Below are positions 40,481 to 48,206 of a stretch of 51,381 nucleotides of DNA, in pieces. The stretch comes from Actinomycetes bacterium (lineage in GTDB: Bacteria; Actinomycetota; Actinomycetes; Mycobacteriales; Mycobacteriaceae): assembly GCA_023416315.1 (NCBI GenBank), contig JAEZIA010000219.1:1-51381 (forward strand), in the 5' to 3' direction. Below the pieces are notes generated by a model. It was not told where the DNA came from, searched no databases, and was given only the letters and a program-made list of their open reading frames with translations. Position 1 is the stretch's first letter, and the number at the start of each line of letters is the position of its first letter. A program made the position numbers and the translations under genes.

Positions 40481-40537
40481 CGAGTCAGACGTCAGAGCGA
40501 GATCGAGCGCCACATCTGCGCTCCCAGTTCTGACTCG
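40481..40537. terminator. Nested hairpin after the ABC importer operon
   Basis: Outer arms CGAGTCAGA (40481-40489) and TCTGACTCG (40529-40537) pair perfectly. Within them GAGCG-(9 nt)-CGCTC makes an inner stem around 40505-40523. It starts 8 nt after the ATPase stop, before the co-directional Gre-like gene. Terminator or mycobacterial intergenic palindrome without a T-tract. Confidence 0.55.
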
Positions 40538-40568
40538 TTGTAGATCACGCGGCGGTAATTTGGCGGGC

Positions 40569-41054
40569 ATGGGTCAGGATGAGAAAACACCGAATTTCGC
40601 CGGGCAGGAACGTGGCCGGATCGAAGAGGAGCTTGCGGAGCTGCGAAGCCGCCGAGATCAGCTCCGTGCCGAGCTGGCCGATGATGCCGACACAGTGGGT
40701 GACCGCGGCGACGCCGCCGACGCGCTGCAACGGTCGGAAGACTTGGCCGGCATCGACGAGCAGATCGGCCGGCTGACGTGGCTACTGGCCGGCGGAAATG
40801 CCGATACTCCCGGGGAACTCCCGAACGGCACCGAGGTGACGGTGCGCTTTCCCGGTGACGAGCCGGTGCGCATGCGGGTCGTCCATTTCCTTGAGGAGAC
40901 ACCGGCCGGGGAAGAGGACACCACACTGACCGCCGACAGCCCACTCGGTCTAGCGTTGGTCGGGCGACGGGCGGGTGACACCGTCACCTACGCGACGCCG
41001 CGTGGCGAATTGCAGGTCGAGCTGCTCGCCATCGATATTCCGACTGAGCGATAG
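40569..41054 (+). CDS. GreA/GreB-like (Rnk-type) transcription-associated factor
   Basis: 161 aa, the same length as M. tuberculosis Rv3788, which it resembles. The N-terminal coiled-coil (about 20-75: RGRIEEELAELRSRRDQLRAELADD) and C-terminal FKBP-like domain (TEVTVRFPGDEPVRMRVVHF ... TADSPLGLALVGRRAGDTVTYATPRGELQVELL) match the Gre/Rnk group. Such proteins enter the RNA polymerase secondary channel; the Mtb homologue has been described as an inhibitor rather than a cleavage factor. The short coil and acidic tip are consistent with this. The ATG at 40569 is preferred over a TTG three codons upstream. The next gene follows after 7 nt. Confidence 0.85.
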   Translation: MGQDEKTPNFAGQERGRIEEELAELRSRRDQLRAELADDADTVGDRGDAADALQRSEDLAGIDEQIGRLTWLLAGGNADTPGELPNGTEVTVRFPGDEPVRMRVVHFLEETPAGEEDTTLTADSPLGLALVGRRAGDTVTYATPRGELQVELLAIDIPTER

Positions 41055-41061
41055 AGGTGTG

Positions 41062-42036
41062 ATGCGGGCGATAAGGGTGACCGAGCTGGCTGGTCCGGAG
41101 TCGGTGCAATTGGTCGAGATCGATGAGCCGGCCGATGAGGGCGCGATCCTGGTCGACGTCCACGCCGCCGGAGTGGCGTTTCCCGATGCGCTGTTGACCC
41201 GCGGGCTCTATCAGTACAAGCCCGAACTGCCGTTCACGTTGGGCGCCGAGGTGGCCGGCGTGGTGCGCTCGGCACCCGCCGACGCCCCGGTCAAGGCCGG
41301 TGACCGGGTGGTCGGTCTGACGATGATCACCGGAGCGATGGCCGAGACGGTGGTACTGACACCGGACCGGGTGTTCCCGCTGCCGGACAACGTGAGCTTC
41401 GAGGCCGGCGCGGGTCTGCTGTTCAACGATCTGACCGTCTACTTCGCGCTGACCGTGCGCGGCAGGCTGTCCGAAGGCGAGACGGTCCTGGTGCACGGCG
41501 CGGCGGGCGGCATCGGCACCTCGACGCTACGGCTGGCCCCGGCGCTGGGCGCCAGCCGGGTGATCGCGGTGGTCAGCACCGAGGACAAGGCGGAGGTCGC
41601 CAGGGCGGCCGGTGCCACCGATGTCGTGCTGGCCGACGGGTTCAAGGACGCGGTCGCCGAGTTGACCGGCGGCGCGGGCGTCGACATCGTGATGGACCCG
41701 GTGGGTGGCGACCGGTTCACCGACTCGCTGCGCTCGCTGGCGCCCGGCGGGCGGCTGCTGGTGGTCGGCTTCACCGGTGGCGAGATCCCGACGGTCAAGG
41801 TCAACCGGCTGCTGCTCAACAACATCGACGTCGTCGGGGTCGGGTGGGGCGCCTGGACGATGACGCATCCGGGCGCGCTGAGCGAACAGTGGAACGGACT
41901 GGCCGAGTTGCTGATCTCCGGCGCGCTCTCCGCGCCGCAGCCCGAGGTGTATCCGCTCGAGCAGGCGGCCGCGGCGGTCGCATCGCTGGAGAACCGCACC
42001 GCCAAGGGCAAGGTCGTGGTCCGGGTCCGGGACTGA
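41062..42036 (+). CDS. Zinc-independent quinone oxidoreductase (MDR family)
   Basis: 324-aa medium-chain reductase of the QOR type: GVAFPDALLTRGLYQYKPELPFTLGAEVAGVV with no zinc-ligand cysteines, the NADPH-binding AAGGIGTSTLRLAPALGASRVIAV, and a C-terminal ENRTAKGKVVVRV. Predicted to reduce quinones or alpha,beta-unsaturated carbonyls with NADPH. The open frame begins 87 nt earlier, but the ATG at 41062 (MRAIRVTELAGPESVQ) is the family start and has GAGG just before it. It begins 7 nt after the Gre-like gene, so the two may be co-transcribed. Confidence 0.92.
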   Translation: MRAIRVTELAGPESVQLVEIDEPADEGAILVDVHAAGVAFPDALLTRGLYQYKPELPFTLGAEVAGVVRSAPADAPVKAGDRVVGLTMITGAMAETVVLTPDRVFPLPDNVSFEAGAGLLFNDLTVYFALTVRGRLSEGETVLVHGAAGGIGTSTLRLAPALGASRVIAVVSTEDKAEVARAAGATDVVLADGFKDAVAELTGGAGVDIVMDPVGGDRFTDSLRSLAPGGRLLVVGFTGGEIPTVKVNRLLLNNIDVVGVGWGAWTMTHPGALSEQWNGLAELLISGALSAPQPEVYPLEQAAAAVASLENRTAKGKVVVRVRD

Positions 42037-42105
42037 CCTGGGCGACGGTTCGGTTCGCGCGGGCGCGGGTAGTGGAACCTAGATGCGCCCATCCGAGGAG
42101 AAGCA

Positions 42106-43389
42106 ATGAGCTCACCGGTGAACCTGCCCTGGACCGAGTGGCTGCCGACCCAGCGGTGGTACGCCGGTCGCAGCCGAACACTGGCCTCGGCGCGCGCCGC
42201 CGAGGTGATCCCGCTACGGCCGCAACTGGACCTGGTGCTCGTCGACGTCGCCTACACCGACGGTTCAGAAGAGCGCTATCAGGTTGTGGTCCAATGGGAT
42301 TCGGACTCGCCGTCAGCTGCCGCCAGCATCGGCGACGGGGCCTTCGATGGGCTGTATGACCCCTCGTCGGCCCAGTTCCTGCTCGCACTGATCGACTCCG
42401 GCACCACGATCGGGGGCGTCACGTTCACCAAAGAACCCGACGTGACGCTGCCGCTTGAGGTCACCCCGCGGATCTCGAGCGCTGAACAGAGCAACACCAG
42501 CGTGGTCTTCGGCGACCAGGCGATCTTCAAGCTGTTCCGCCGGGTCGCGGCCGGCATCAACCCCGATATCGAACTCAATCGAGTGCTGGGCCGCGCCAAA
42601 AACCGGCATGTAGCCAGGTTGCTGGGCTCCTTCGAGACGACGATGGACGGCCAGCCCTGCCCGCTGGGCATGGTGACCGCGTTCGCCGCGAACTCCACAG
42701 AGGGCTGGGACATGGCCACCGCGAGCACCCGCGACGTGGTCGCCGGTGCCGCGGGCGATCAGTTCGCCGACGAGGCCCACCGATTGGGCCGGGCGGTGGC
42801 GTCGGTGCACGCCACGCTGGCTGCGGAGTTGGGTACCTCGACCGCCGTGCTGCCCGTCGAGGTGATGCGCAAGCGGCTGGCCGCCGCCGCCGCGGCCGTG
42901 CCCGAGTTGGCCGGGCACCGGTCCGCGATCGAGGAGCGCTACGCCAAGCTGGCCGACGAGCCGGTGACTGTGCAGCGCGTCCACGGCGACCTGCACCTGG
43001 GTCAGGTGCTGCGCACCGCGGACGGGTGGCTGCTGATCGATTTCGAGGGCGAGCCGGGACAGCCGGTGCAGGAACGCCGCAAGCCCGACTCGGCGCTGCG
43101 TGATGTCGCCGGGATGCTTCGGTCCTTCGAATACGCGGCGTACCAACAGCTGGTCGATCGCACCCCCGACCCGCAACTGGCCGCCCGGGCCAAGGACTGG
43201 GTGGATCGCAACTGCGCGGCGTTCTGCGACGGCTACGCCGCCGAATCCGACACCGACCCGCGCGACTACGCGGCAGTCCTGGCCGCCTACGAACTCGACA
43301 AGGCGGTCTACGAGGCGGGATACGAGGCGCGGCACCGGCCGAACTGGCTCAACATCCCGATGCGCTCGATCGCACGCCTGGTGGGCTGA
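42106..43389 (+). CDS. mak: Maltokinase
   Basis: 427-aa mycobacterial maltokinase (Mtb Rv0127, 455 aa), which phosphorylates maltose to maltose-1-phosphate for the GlgE alpha-glucan pathway. Conserved: WLPTQRWYAGRSRTLA at the N-terminus, LDLVLVDVAYTDGSEERYQV, AEQSNTSVVFGDQAIFKLFRRV, GINPDIELNRVL, the kinase catalytic loop VQRVHGDLHLGQVLRT, and the metal-binding LLIDFEGEPGQPVQERR. About 28 residues shorter than the Mtb enzyme, mainly in the loop near 190-220. GAGGAGAAG precedes the ATG. In many mycobacteria mak follows treS; here treS is absent and the upstream neighbour is a quinone oxidoreductase. Confidence 0.95.
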   Translation: MSSPVNLPWTEWLPTQRWYAGRSRTLASARAAEVIPLRPQLDLVLVDVAYTDGSEERYQVVVQWDSDSPSAAASIGDGAFDGLYDPSSAQFLLALIDSGTTIGGVTFTKEPDVTLPLEVTPRISSAEQSNTSVVFGDQAIFKLFRRVAAGINPDIELNRVLGRAKNRHVARLLGSFETTMDGQPCPLGMVTAFAANSTEGWDMATASTRDVVAGAAGDQFADEAHRLGRAVASVHATLAAELGTSTAVLPVEVMRKRLAAAAAAVPELAGHRSAIEERYAKLADEPVTVQRVHGDLHLGQVLRTADGWLLIDFEGEPGQPVQERRKPDSALRDVAGMLRSFEYAAYQQLVDRTPDPQLAARAKDWVDRNCAAFCDGYAAESDTDPRDYAAVLAAYELDKAVYEAGYEARHRPNWLNIPMRSIARLVG

Positions 43390-43396
43390 GCGCCCG

Positions 43397-43678
43397 TCAG
43401 CGGCGGCGGCGCCTGCGCCACAGCAGCAGGCCGACCACCGCGACTGCGGCCACGGCTGCGATCGGCACGGCGTTGTTGCGCACTGGCGCCGTCTTCTGCG
43501 CCACCCGCTGCTTGGTCTCGTCGACCTTCTGCCGCGCCTGTTGCGGCACATCGAGTTTGGCGGCCAGCGCCGAGGTGGTCTCGCCGAGTTCGGCGCGGGT
43601 CTGTTCGATGTCGGCTTCGATGGCGTCCTTGTCCGCGTCGGGTCCCGGTTCGGGCCGCGCGCGGTCAGCTTCGGACAT
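43397..43678 (-). CDS. DUF3618 single-pass membrane protein
   Basis: 93 aa. The N-terminal acidic helix DKDAIEADIEQTRAELGETTSALAAKLDVP is the DUF3618 signature, followed by a KQRVAQKTAPVRN linker, a membrane helix (about 71-85, VPIAAVAAVAVVGLLLW) and an all-basic C-terminal tail (RRRRRR). Start MSEADRARP is chosen over a GTG three codons earlier. It overlaps the end of the holin-like gene by 14 nt; the pair is widespread in actinobacteria and thought to be envelope-associated, with unknown function. Confidence 0.88.
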   Translation of the reverse strand: MSEADRARPEPGPDADKDAIEADIEQTRAELGETTSALAAKLDVPQQARQKVDETKQRVAQKTAPVRNNAVPIAAVAAVAVVGLLLWRRRRRR

Positions 43679-44072
43679 GTGCAGCACCTTTCAGCTCGTC
43701 GACGTCTTTCTTCACACTGGCGACAGTCTCGGGGGCGGCCGGGGTCACCTTCTCGAGTTGGCCGCGGCTGATCAACGCCGCCACACCGGCGATCGCCAAT
43801 ACCGCCACCCCGACGATCAACGCCGACGCCCACACCGGCAGCGCCAACGCCAACCCCGCCACGGCTGCGGCGAGCAGGGCCAGCAAGCCGAGCACGGCCA
43901 GCAGCCCCGCGACGCTGATCAGCCCGGCGCCCATCCCGGCGTGCCGGGCCGATTCCTGGAATTCCTTCTGCGCCAATCGGATCTCGTCGCGCACCAGTCG
44001 GGAGGTCTGCGTCGACAGTTGCGTCAGCAGCTCACCGAGCGACGCATCGGACGGATTGGTCGTTCCAGTCAT
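43665..44072 (-). CDS. Phage-holin-family (DUF1469) membrane protein
   Basis: 135 aa, two or more membrane helices around residues 49-96 (LISVAGLLAVLGLLALLAAAV; PVWASALIVGVAVLAIAGVAALI). The N-terminal amphipathic region (SLGELLTQLSTQTSRLVRDEIRLAQKEFQESA) is typical of DUF1469. Start MTGTTNPSDAS is supported by AGGAG 8 nt upstream; an ATG six codons earlier overlaps the SDR stop and is an alternative. Despite the Pfam name these are chromosomal envelope proteins and not evidence of a prophage. Co-transcribed with DUF3618 and probably with the SDR. Confidence 0.87.
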   Translation of the reverse strand: MTGTTNPSDASLGELLTQLSTQTSRLVRDEIRLAQKEFQESARHAGMGAGLISVAGLLAVLGLLALLAAAVAGLALALPVWASALIVGVAVLAIAGVAALISRGQLEKVTPAAPETVASVKKDVDELKGAAHVRS

Positions 44073-44086
44073 GTCGAATTCTCCTG

Positions 44087-44878
44087 TCATCGGGGTACGG
44101 GGGCCGACAGCACGCGGTTGGCCACGGCCTTGACCGAATCCGGCAATACCCGGTTCGCCAGCCCCATCGCCTTGGTGCTCAGCGACTCCGCGACGACCTT
44201 CTGATCACCACGCATCAGCGCGTCGAAACCTTGCCGGGCGACGTCGGCGGGGTCGTCCTTGAACTTCATCCGGCCGATCGGGGTGTGATCCATCTTGGCG
44301 CGGCGGAAGAAATTGGTGTCCGTCGGACCGGGCATCAGCGAGGTGACCGTGACGTCGGTGTCGCGCAACTCATCGTGCAGCGCCTCGGCGAGCGACTGGA
44401 TGAATGATTTCGACGCGTTGTACACCGGCTGATACGACCCCGGCATAGCGGCGGCGATCGACGAGGTGAACAGCACTTTGCCCGAATTGCGCTGCACCAT
44501 ATCGCGCAGCACCAGCTTGGCCAGATGCATGGTGCCGCGCACGTTGAGGTCGACGATGTCGAAATCGTCCGCCAGTTCGGTGTCGACGAACCTGCCGCCA
44601 CGGCCGACCCCGGCGTTGAGGGCGGCGGCCGTCAGCGGCTGCTCGGACTCGGTCACCATCCGGTAGAGCTGGGCGACACCGTCGGTCCTGCGTAGGTCGA
44701 CCTGCACCGCCTCCGCGGATGCGCCGTCACGGGCCAGCGCGGCCGCGCAGGCGACGATGCCGTCGTCCTCGGCCGCCACGACCACGTCATAGCCGTGCGT
44801 GGTGAACTGCTGTGCCAGCTGATAGCCGATTCCGCTGGACGCGCCGGTGATCAGGGCCAGTGGGCGGGTGACTGTCAT
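44087..44878 (-). CDS. Short-chain dehydrogenase/reductase (YdfG/DltE-like)
   Basis: 263-aa SDR. TGASSGIGYQLAQQF near residue 12, ALNAGVGRGG in the NAG position, catalytic Ser in VLFTSSIAAAM, YNASK in PVYNASKSFIQSLAEAL, then LMPGPTDTNFF. This is the SDR_c 'SDR family oxidoreductase' group with broad ketone or acyl substrates. The ATG at 44878 (MTVTRPLALITG) is preferred; the frame is open 45 codons upstream across the divergent recC promoter. The downstream gene in the operon is the DUF1469 membrane protein. Divergent from recC by 64 bp. Confidence 0.9.
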   Translation of the reverse strand: MTVTRPLALITGASSGIGYQLAQQFTTHGYDVVVAAEDDGIVACAAALARDGASAEAVQVDLRRTDGVAQLYRMVTESEQPLTAAALNAGVGRGGRFVDTELADDFDIVDLNVRGTMHLAKLVLRDMVQRNSGKVLFTSSIAAAMPGSYQPVYNASKSFIQSLAEALHDELRDTDVTVTSLMPGPTDTNFFRRAKMDHTPIGRMKFKDDPADVARQGFDALMRGDQKVVAESLSTKAMGLANRVLPDSVKAVANRVLSAPVPR

Positions 44879-44929
44879 GCTGGCACGGCTACCCGTGTCA
44901 GGCGGCGCCAAACTGTCGCCGCGGCGGTC

Positions 44930-44935
44930 TACGGT
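44930..44935 (+). promoter_or_regulatory. Candidate -10 box for leaderless recC transcript
   Basis: TACGGT lies 7 nt before the recC ATG at 44943, matching the TAnnnT-N6-8-ATG leaderless pattern and identical to the hexamer before lutA. No Shine-Dalgarno precedes this ATG. It supports the start at 44943 over an upstream in-frame ATG at 44847. Confidence 0.4.
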
Positions 44936-44942
44936 ATTGCCG

Positions 44943-47900
44943 ATGGCCCTGCACCTGCACCGCGCCGAGCGAACGGATCTGCTCGCCGACGGCCTGGCCG
45001 CGCTGCTGGCCACGCCGCAGCCAGATCCGTTCGCCGAGGAGCTGGTGGTGGTGCCGGCCCGCGGGGTGGAACGCTGGCTCAGTCAGCGGTTGTCCCACAT
45101 TCTCGGTGGCGACGACGGCGGTGGCGGCGTCTGTGCGGGCGTGGCGTTCCGCTCGCCGGCGTCGCTGATCAACGAGATCGCCGGGACCGGTGCGGACGAT
45201 CCGTGGTCGGCCGATGCGATGGCCTGGCCACTACTCGAGGTCATCGACGCCAGCCTCGACGAACCGTGGTGCCGCACCCTGGCCACCCACCTCGGCCACT
45301 TCGCGGCCGGCGAGGAGAAGGAGCTCCGAGCCGGCAGGCGTTACGCCGTGGCCCGCAGGCTTTCCGGGTTGTTCGCTTCCTATGCCCGGCAACGCCCGCA
45401 ACTGCTGGTCGACTGGCTGGCCGGTGAGTACGGTGGGCTCGACGCAGACCTGGATTGGCAGCCGCACCTGTGGCGCGCGCTGGTCGTCGCGATGGGTATC
45501 GACCCGCCCCATGAGCGGCACGCGAAAACCCTTGCCCGGCTGCGGGACTCGGGGGCGGAGCTGCCGATGCGGTTGTCGCTCTTCGGCCACACCCGGTTGC
45601 CGAGCACCGACATCGAACTGATCAGCGCGCTGGGCGAGCATCATGACGTGCACGTGTGGTTGCCGCATCCCAGCGCGGTGCTGTGGAATGCGCTGAGCGA
45701 TCTGCACGGCACGGTGGCGCGCAGCGCGGATACCAGTCACCGGCTGGCCGCGCACCCGCTGCTGGCCACCCTCGGCCGCGACCTGCGCGAACTGCAGCGA
45801 AGCCTGCCCGCGGAGGTCGCGACCGACGAGTTCCTCGGTGCCGGCCCGTCGGCGGACACCCTGCTGGGCTGGCTGCAAGCCGATATCGCCGCCAATGCCG
45901 AACGGCCACAGGGCCGTTCCTATGCCGGTGACCGCTCGGTGCAGGTGCACAGCTGCCACGGCCCCGCCCGCCAGGTCGATGTACTGCGCGAGGTGCTGCT
46001 CGGCCTGCTCGCCGAGGACCGCACCCTCGAACCCCGCGACATCCTGGTGATGTGCCCGGACATCGACGCCTACGCCCCGTTGATCGTCGCCGACTTCGGC
46101 CTCGGTGACGTGGTGCCGGGTGCGCATCCCGCCCACCAGTTGCGGGTGCGGCTGGCCGACCGGGCCCTGATCCAGACCAACCCGCTGCTCGGGGTGGCGG
46201 CCAAACTGCTGGCGCTGGCCGGCAGCCGCGTCACCGCCACCGAGGTGCTCGACTTCGCCCATCTCGAGCCGGTGCGGGCGCGTTTCGCGTTCACCGACGA
46301 CGACCTGGAGACCATCACCCGCTGGGTGCAGCAGGCGAACATCCGGTGGGGCTTCGACGCCGCGCACCGCGCACCGTTCGGGATTCCGTTCATCCAGAAC
46401 ACCTGGCGGTTCGGCCTGGACCGGGTGCTGGCCGGGGTGGCCATGTCCGACGACTCGAAGGACTGGCTGGACGTCACATTGCCGCTCGACGACGTCGGCA
46501 GCAACAGCGTGGAACTGGCAGGCCGGCTCGCCGAGTATGTCGGCAGGCTGCAGCGCACCGTCGACGCGCTGCGCGGGGTGCGGCCGCTGGCGCAGTGGCT
46601 GTCGGCGTTGCAGGACGGGGTCGACCTCTTGACGCTGACCCGAGGCGACGACGCCTGGCAGACCAGCCAGCTGCAACGGGAGTTCGGTGACGTGCTGACC
46701 TCGGCCGGTCCGCGCGCCGACATCGGGATGCGTCTGCCGGACGTCACCGCGCTGCTGGGCAGGCAGCTGTCCGGGCGGCCGACCCGGGCCAACTTCCGCA
46801 CCGGCACGCTGACGGTGTGCACGATGGTCCCGATGCGCTCGGTGCCGCACCGGGTGATGTGCCTGGTCGGCTTGGACGACACCGTGTTTCCGAGGATCGG
46901 GGCCGTCGACGGCGACGACGCGCTGGCCCGGGAGCCGAGGACCGGTGAGCGCGACATCCGCTCCGAGGACCGCCAACTGTTGCTCGACGCGATCTGTGCG
47001 GCCACCGACAAGCTGGTGATCACCTACACCGGTGCCAACGAGTACTCCGGGCAGCCCCGCCCGCCCGCGGTCCCGCTGGCTGAGCTGCTCGACGCGCTGG
47101 ACCGCACCACCGAGGCTCCGGTGCGCGATCAGATCCTGGTGCGACACCCCTTGCAGCCCTTCGACGTTCGCAATGTCACCCCCGGCACGCTCGGAGTGCC
47201 CGGTGAACCGTTCACCTTTGACGCGAACGTGCTGGCCGTCGCGTCGATCACCGGCGGCCAGCGTCCCGAACAGCCCGACCTGCTGGCCCATCCGCTGCCG
47301 GCGCCGATCCCCGGCGATGTGACACTCGACGAGCTGTCGAAGTTCTTCGCCAACCCGGTGAAGGGTTTCTTCACCGCGCTCGACCTGACCTTGCCGTGGG
47401 ATGTCGAGGGCGTCGAGGACGCCATGCCGGTCGAGATCGACAACTTGCAGCAGTGGACGGTCGGGCAGCGGTTGCTCACCGACATGCTGTCCGGAATGGA
47501 TCCGGAGCGGGCCGGCCAGGCGGAGTGGCGCCGGGGCGCTTTACCACCCGGGCGGCTGGGCTGGCGGACCGCGGGCGAATTGCGCGATCAGGCAACCGAG
47601 TTGGCCAGGGCGGCGCTCGCCTATCGGACCGGTGACCCGTGCGCCTATGACGTCGACGTGGACCTTGGCGGCGGGCGCCGTCTGACCGGCACCGTGTCCG
47701 GTGTGTTCGGCAAGCGACTACTCGAAGTCACGTTCTCCAAGCTCGACGCCCCGCACCTGCTGCGCGCCTGGATCCCGATGCTGGCGTTGTGCGCCGCGTA
47801 TCCCGGCCAGTGGTCCGCGGTGTGCATCGGCCGCCGGCGACGACGCACCGGGGTGGCCGAGCGAATCCTCGGCGCGCCGCAGGAGGATCCCGTCGCGTTG

Positions 47901-48206
47901 CTGCGTGATCTGGTGGCGATCTACGACTCCGGCCGGAGGGAGCCGATTCCATTGCCGATCAAGACTTCTCATGCGTGGGCGGTGGCGCGGATCAGCGGCC
48001 AGGACCCGCGAAGCGAAGCGTGGTCGAAGTGGCGATACGAACGCGACGACCGCGCCGTCGAGCGGGTGTGGGGCCGCGAGCCGGACCTGGACCCGCTGCT
48101 GAGCCCACCGCGTCCGGGGGAGGAAGCCGCCGGTGAGACCACCAGGCTGGGCGCCTACGCGACGCGGCTGTGGGCGCCGCTGCTGCGCGCCGAGGACGGT
48201 GCCTGA
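44943..48206 (+). CDS. recC: RecBCD subunit RecC
   Basis: 1087-aa RecC (Mtb 1097 aa), the Chi-scanning subunit of the RecBCD helicase-nuclease. The N-terminus MALHLHRAERTDLLADGLAA is followed by VVPARGVERWLSQRLS. Further conserved blocks are VHSCHGPARQVDVLREVLLG, EPRDILVMCPDIDAYAPLI, PHRVMCLVGLDDTVFPR and, near the C-terminus, LDELSKFFANPVKGFF. As in other RecC proteins the helicase and nuclease motifs are degenerate. The open frame starts 96 nt earlier, but MALHLHRAER is the family start. The stop overlaps the recB ATG (TGATG), so both are translated in a coupled way. In mycobacteria RecBCD mainly serves single-strand annealing. Confidence 0.95.
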   Translation: MALHLHRAERTDLLADGLAALLATPQPDPFAEELVVVPARGVERWLSQRLSHILGGDDGGGGVCAGVAFRSPASLINEIAGTGADDPWSADAMAWPLLEVIDASLDEPWCRTLATHLGHFAAGEEKELRAGRRYAVARRLSGLFASYARQRPQLLVDWLAGEYGGLDADLDWQPHLWRALVVAMGIDPPHERHAKTLARLRDSGAELPMRLSLFGHTRLPSTDIELISALGEHHDVHVWLPHPSAVLWNALSDLHGTVARSADTSHRLAAHPLLATLGRDLRELQRSLPAEVATDEFLGAGPSADTLLGWLQADIAANAERPQGRSYAGDRSVQVHSCHGPARQVDVLREVLLGLLAEDRTLEPRDILVMCPDIDAYAPLIVADFGLGDVVPGAHPAHQLRVRLADRALIQTNPLLGVAAKLLALAGSRVTATEVLDFAHLEPVRARFAFTDDDLETITRWVQQANIRWGFDAAHRAPFGIPFIQNTWRFGLDRVLAGVAMSDDSKDWLDVTLPLDDVGSNSVELAGRLAEYVGRLQRTVDALRGVRPLAQWLSALQDGVDLLTLTRGDDAWQTSQLQREFGDVLTSAGPRADIGMRLPDVTALLGRQLSGRPTRANFRTGTLTVCTMVPMRSVPHRVMCLVGLDDTVFPRIGAVDGDDALAREPRTGERDIRSEDRQLLLDAICAATDKLVITYTGANEYSGQPRPPAVPLAELLDALDRTTEAPVRDQILVRHPLQPFDVRNVTPGTLGVPGEPFTFDANVLAVASITGGQRPEQPDLLAHPLPAPIPGDVTLDELSKFFANPVKGFFTALDLTLPWDVEGVEDAMPVEIDNLQQWTVGQRLLTDMLSGMDPERAGQAEWRRGALPPGRLGWRTAGELRDQATELARAALAYRTGDPCAYDVDVDLGGGRRLTGTVSGVFGKRLLEVTFSKLDAPHLLRAWIPMLALCAAYPGQWSAVCIGRRRRRTGVAERILGAPQEDPVALLRDLVAIYDSGRREPIPLPIKTSHAWAVARISGQDPRSEAWSKWRYERDDRAVERVWGREPDLDPLLSPPRPGEEAAGETTRLGAYATRLWAPLLRAEDGA

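Noticed and set aside
42313..43833. 506-codon minus-strand frame opposite maltokinase
   Set aside because: Antisense to the conserved mak motifs; the DUF3618 gene already explains its 5' part in another frame.
43665..44072. Holin-family gene as evidence of a prophage
   Set aside because: DUF1469 proteins are common chromosomal membrane proteins, and no other phage gene, integrase or attachment site is present.
45231..47291. 686-codon open frame antisense to recC
   Set aside because: Composition is typical of antisense shadow (rich in Arg, Gln, His, Gly) and recC is unambiguous on the other strand.
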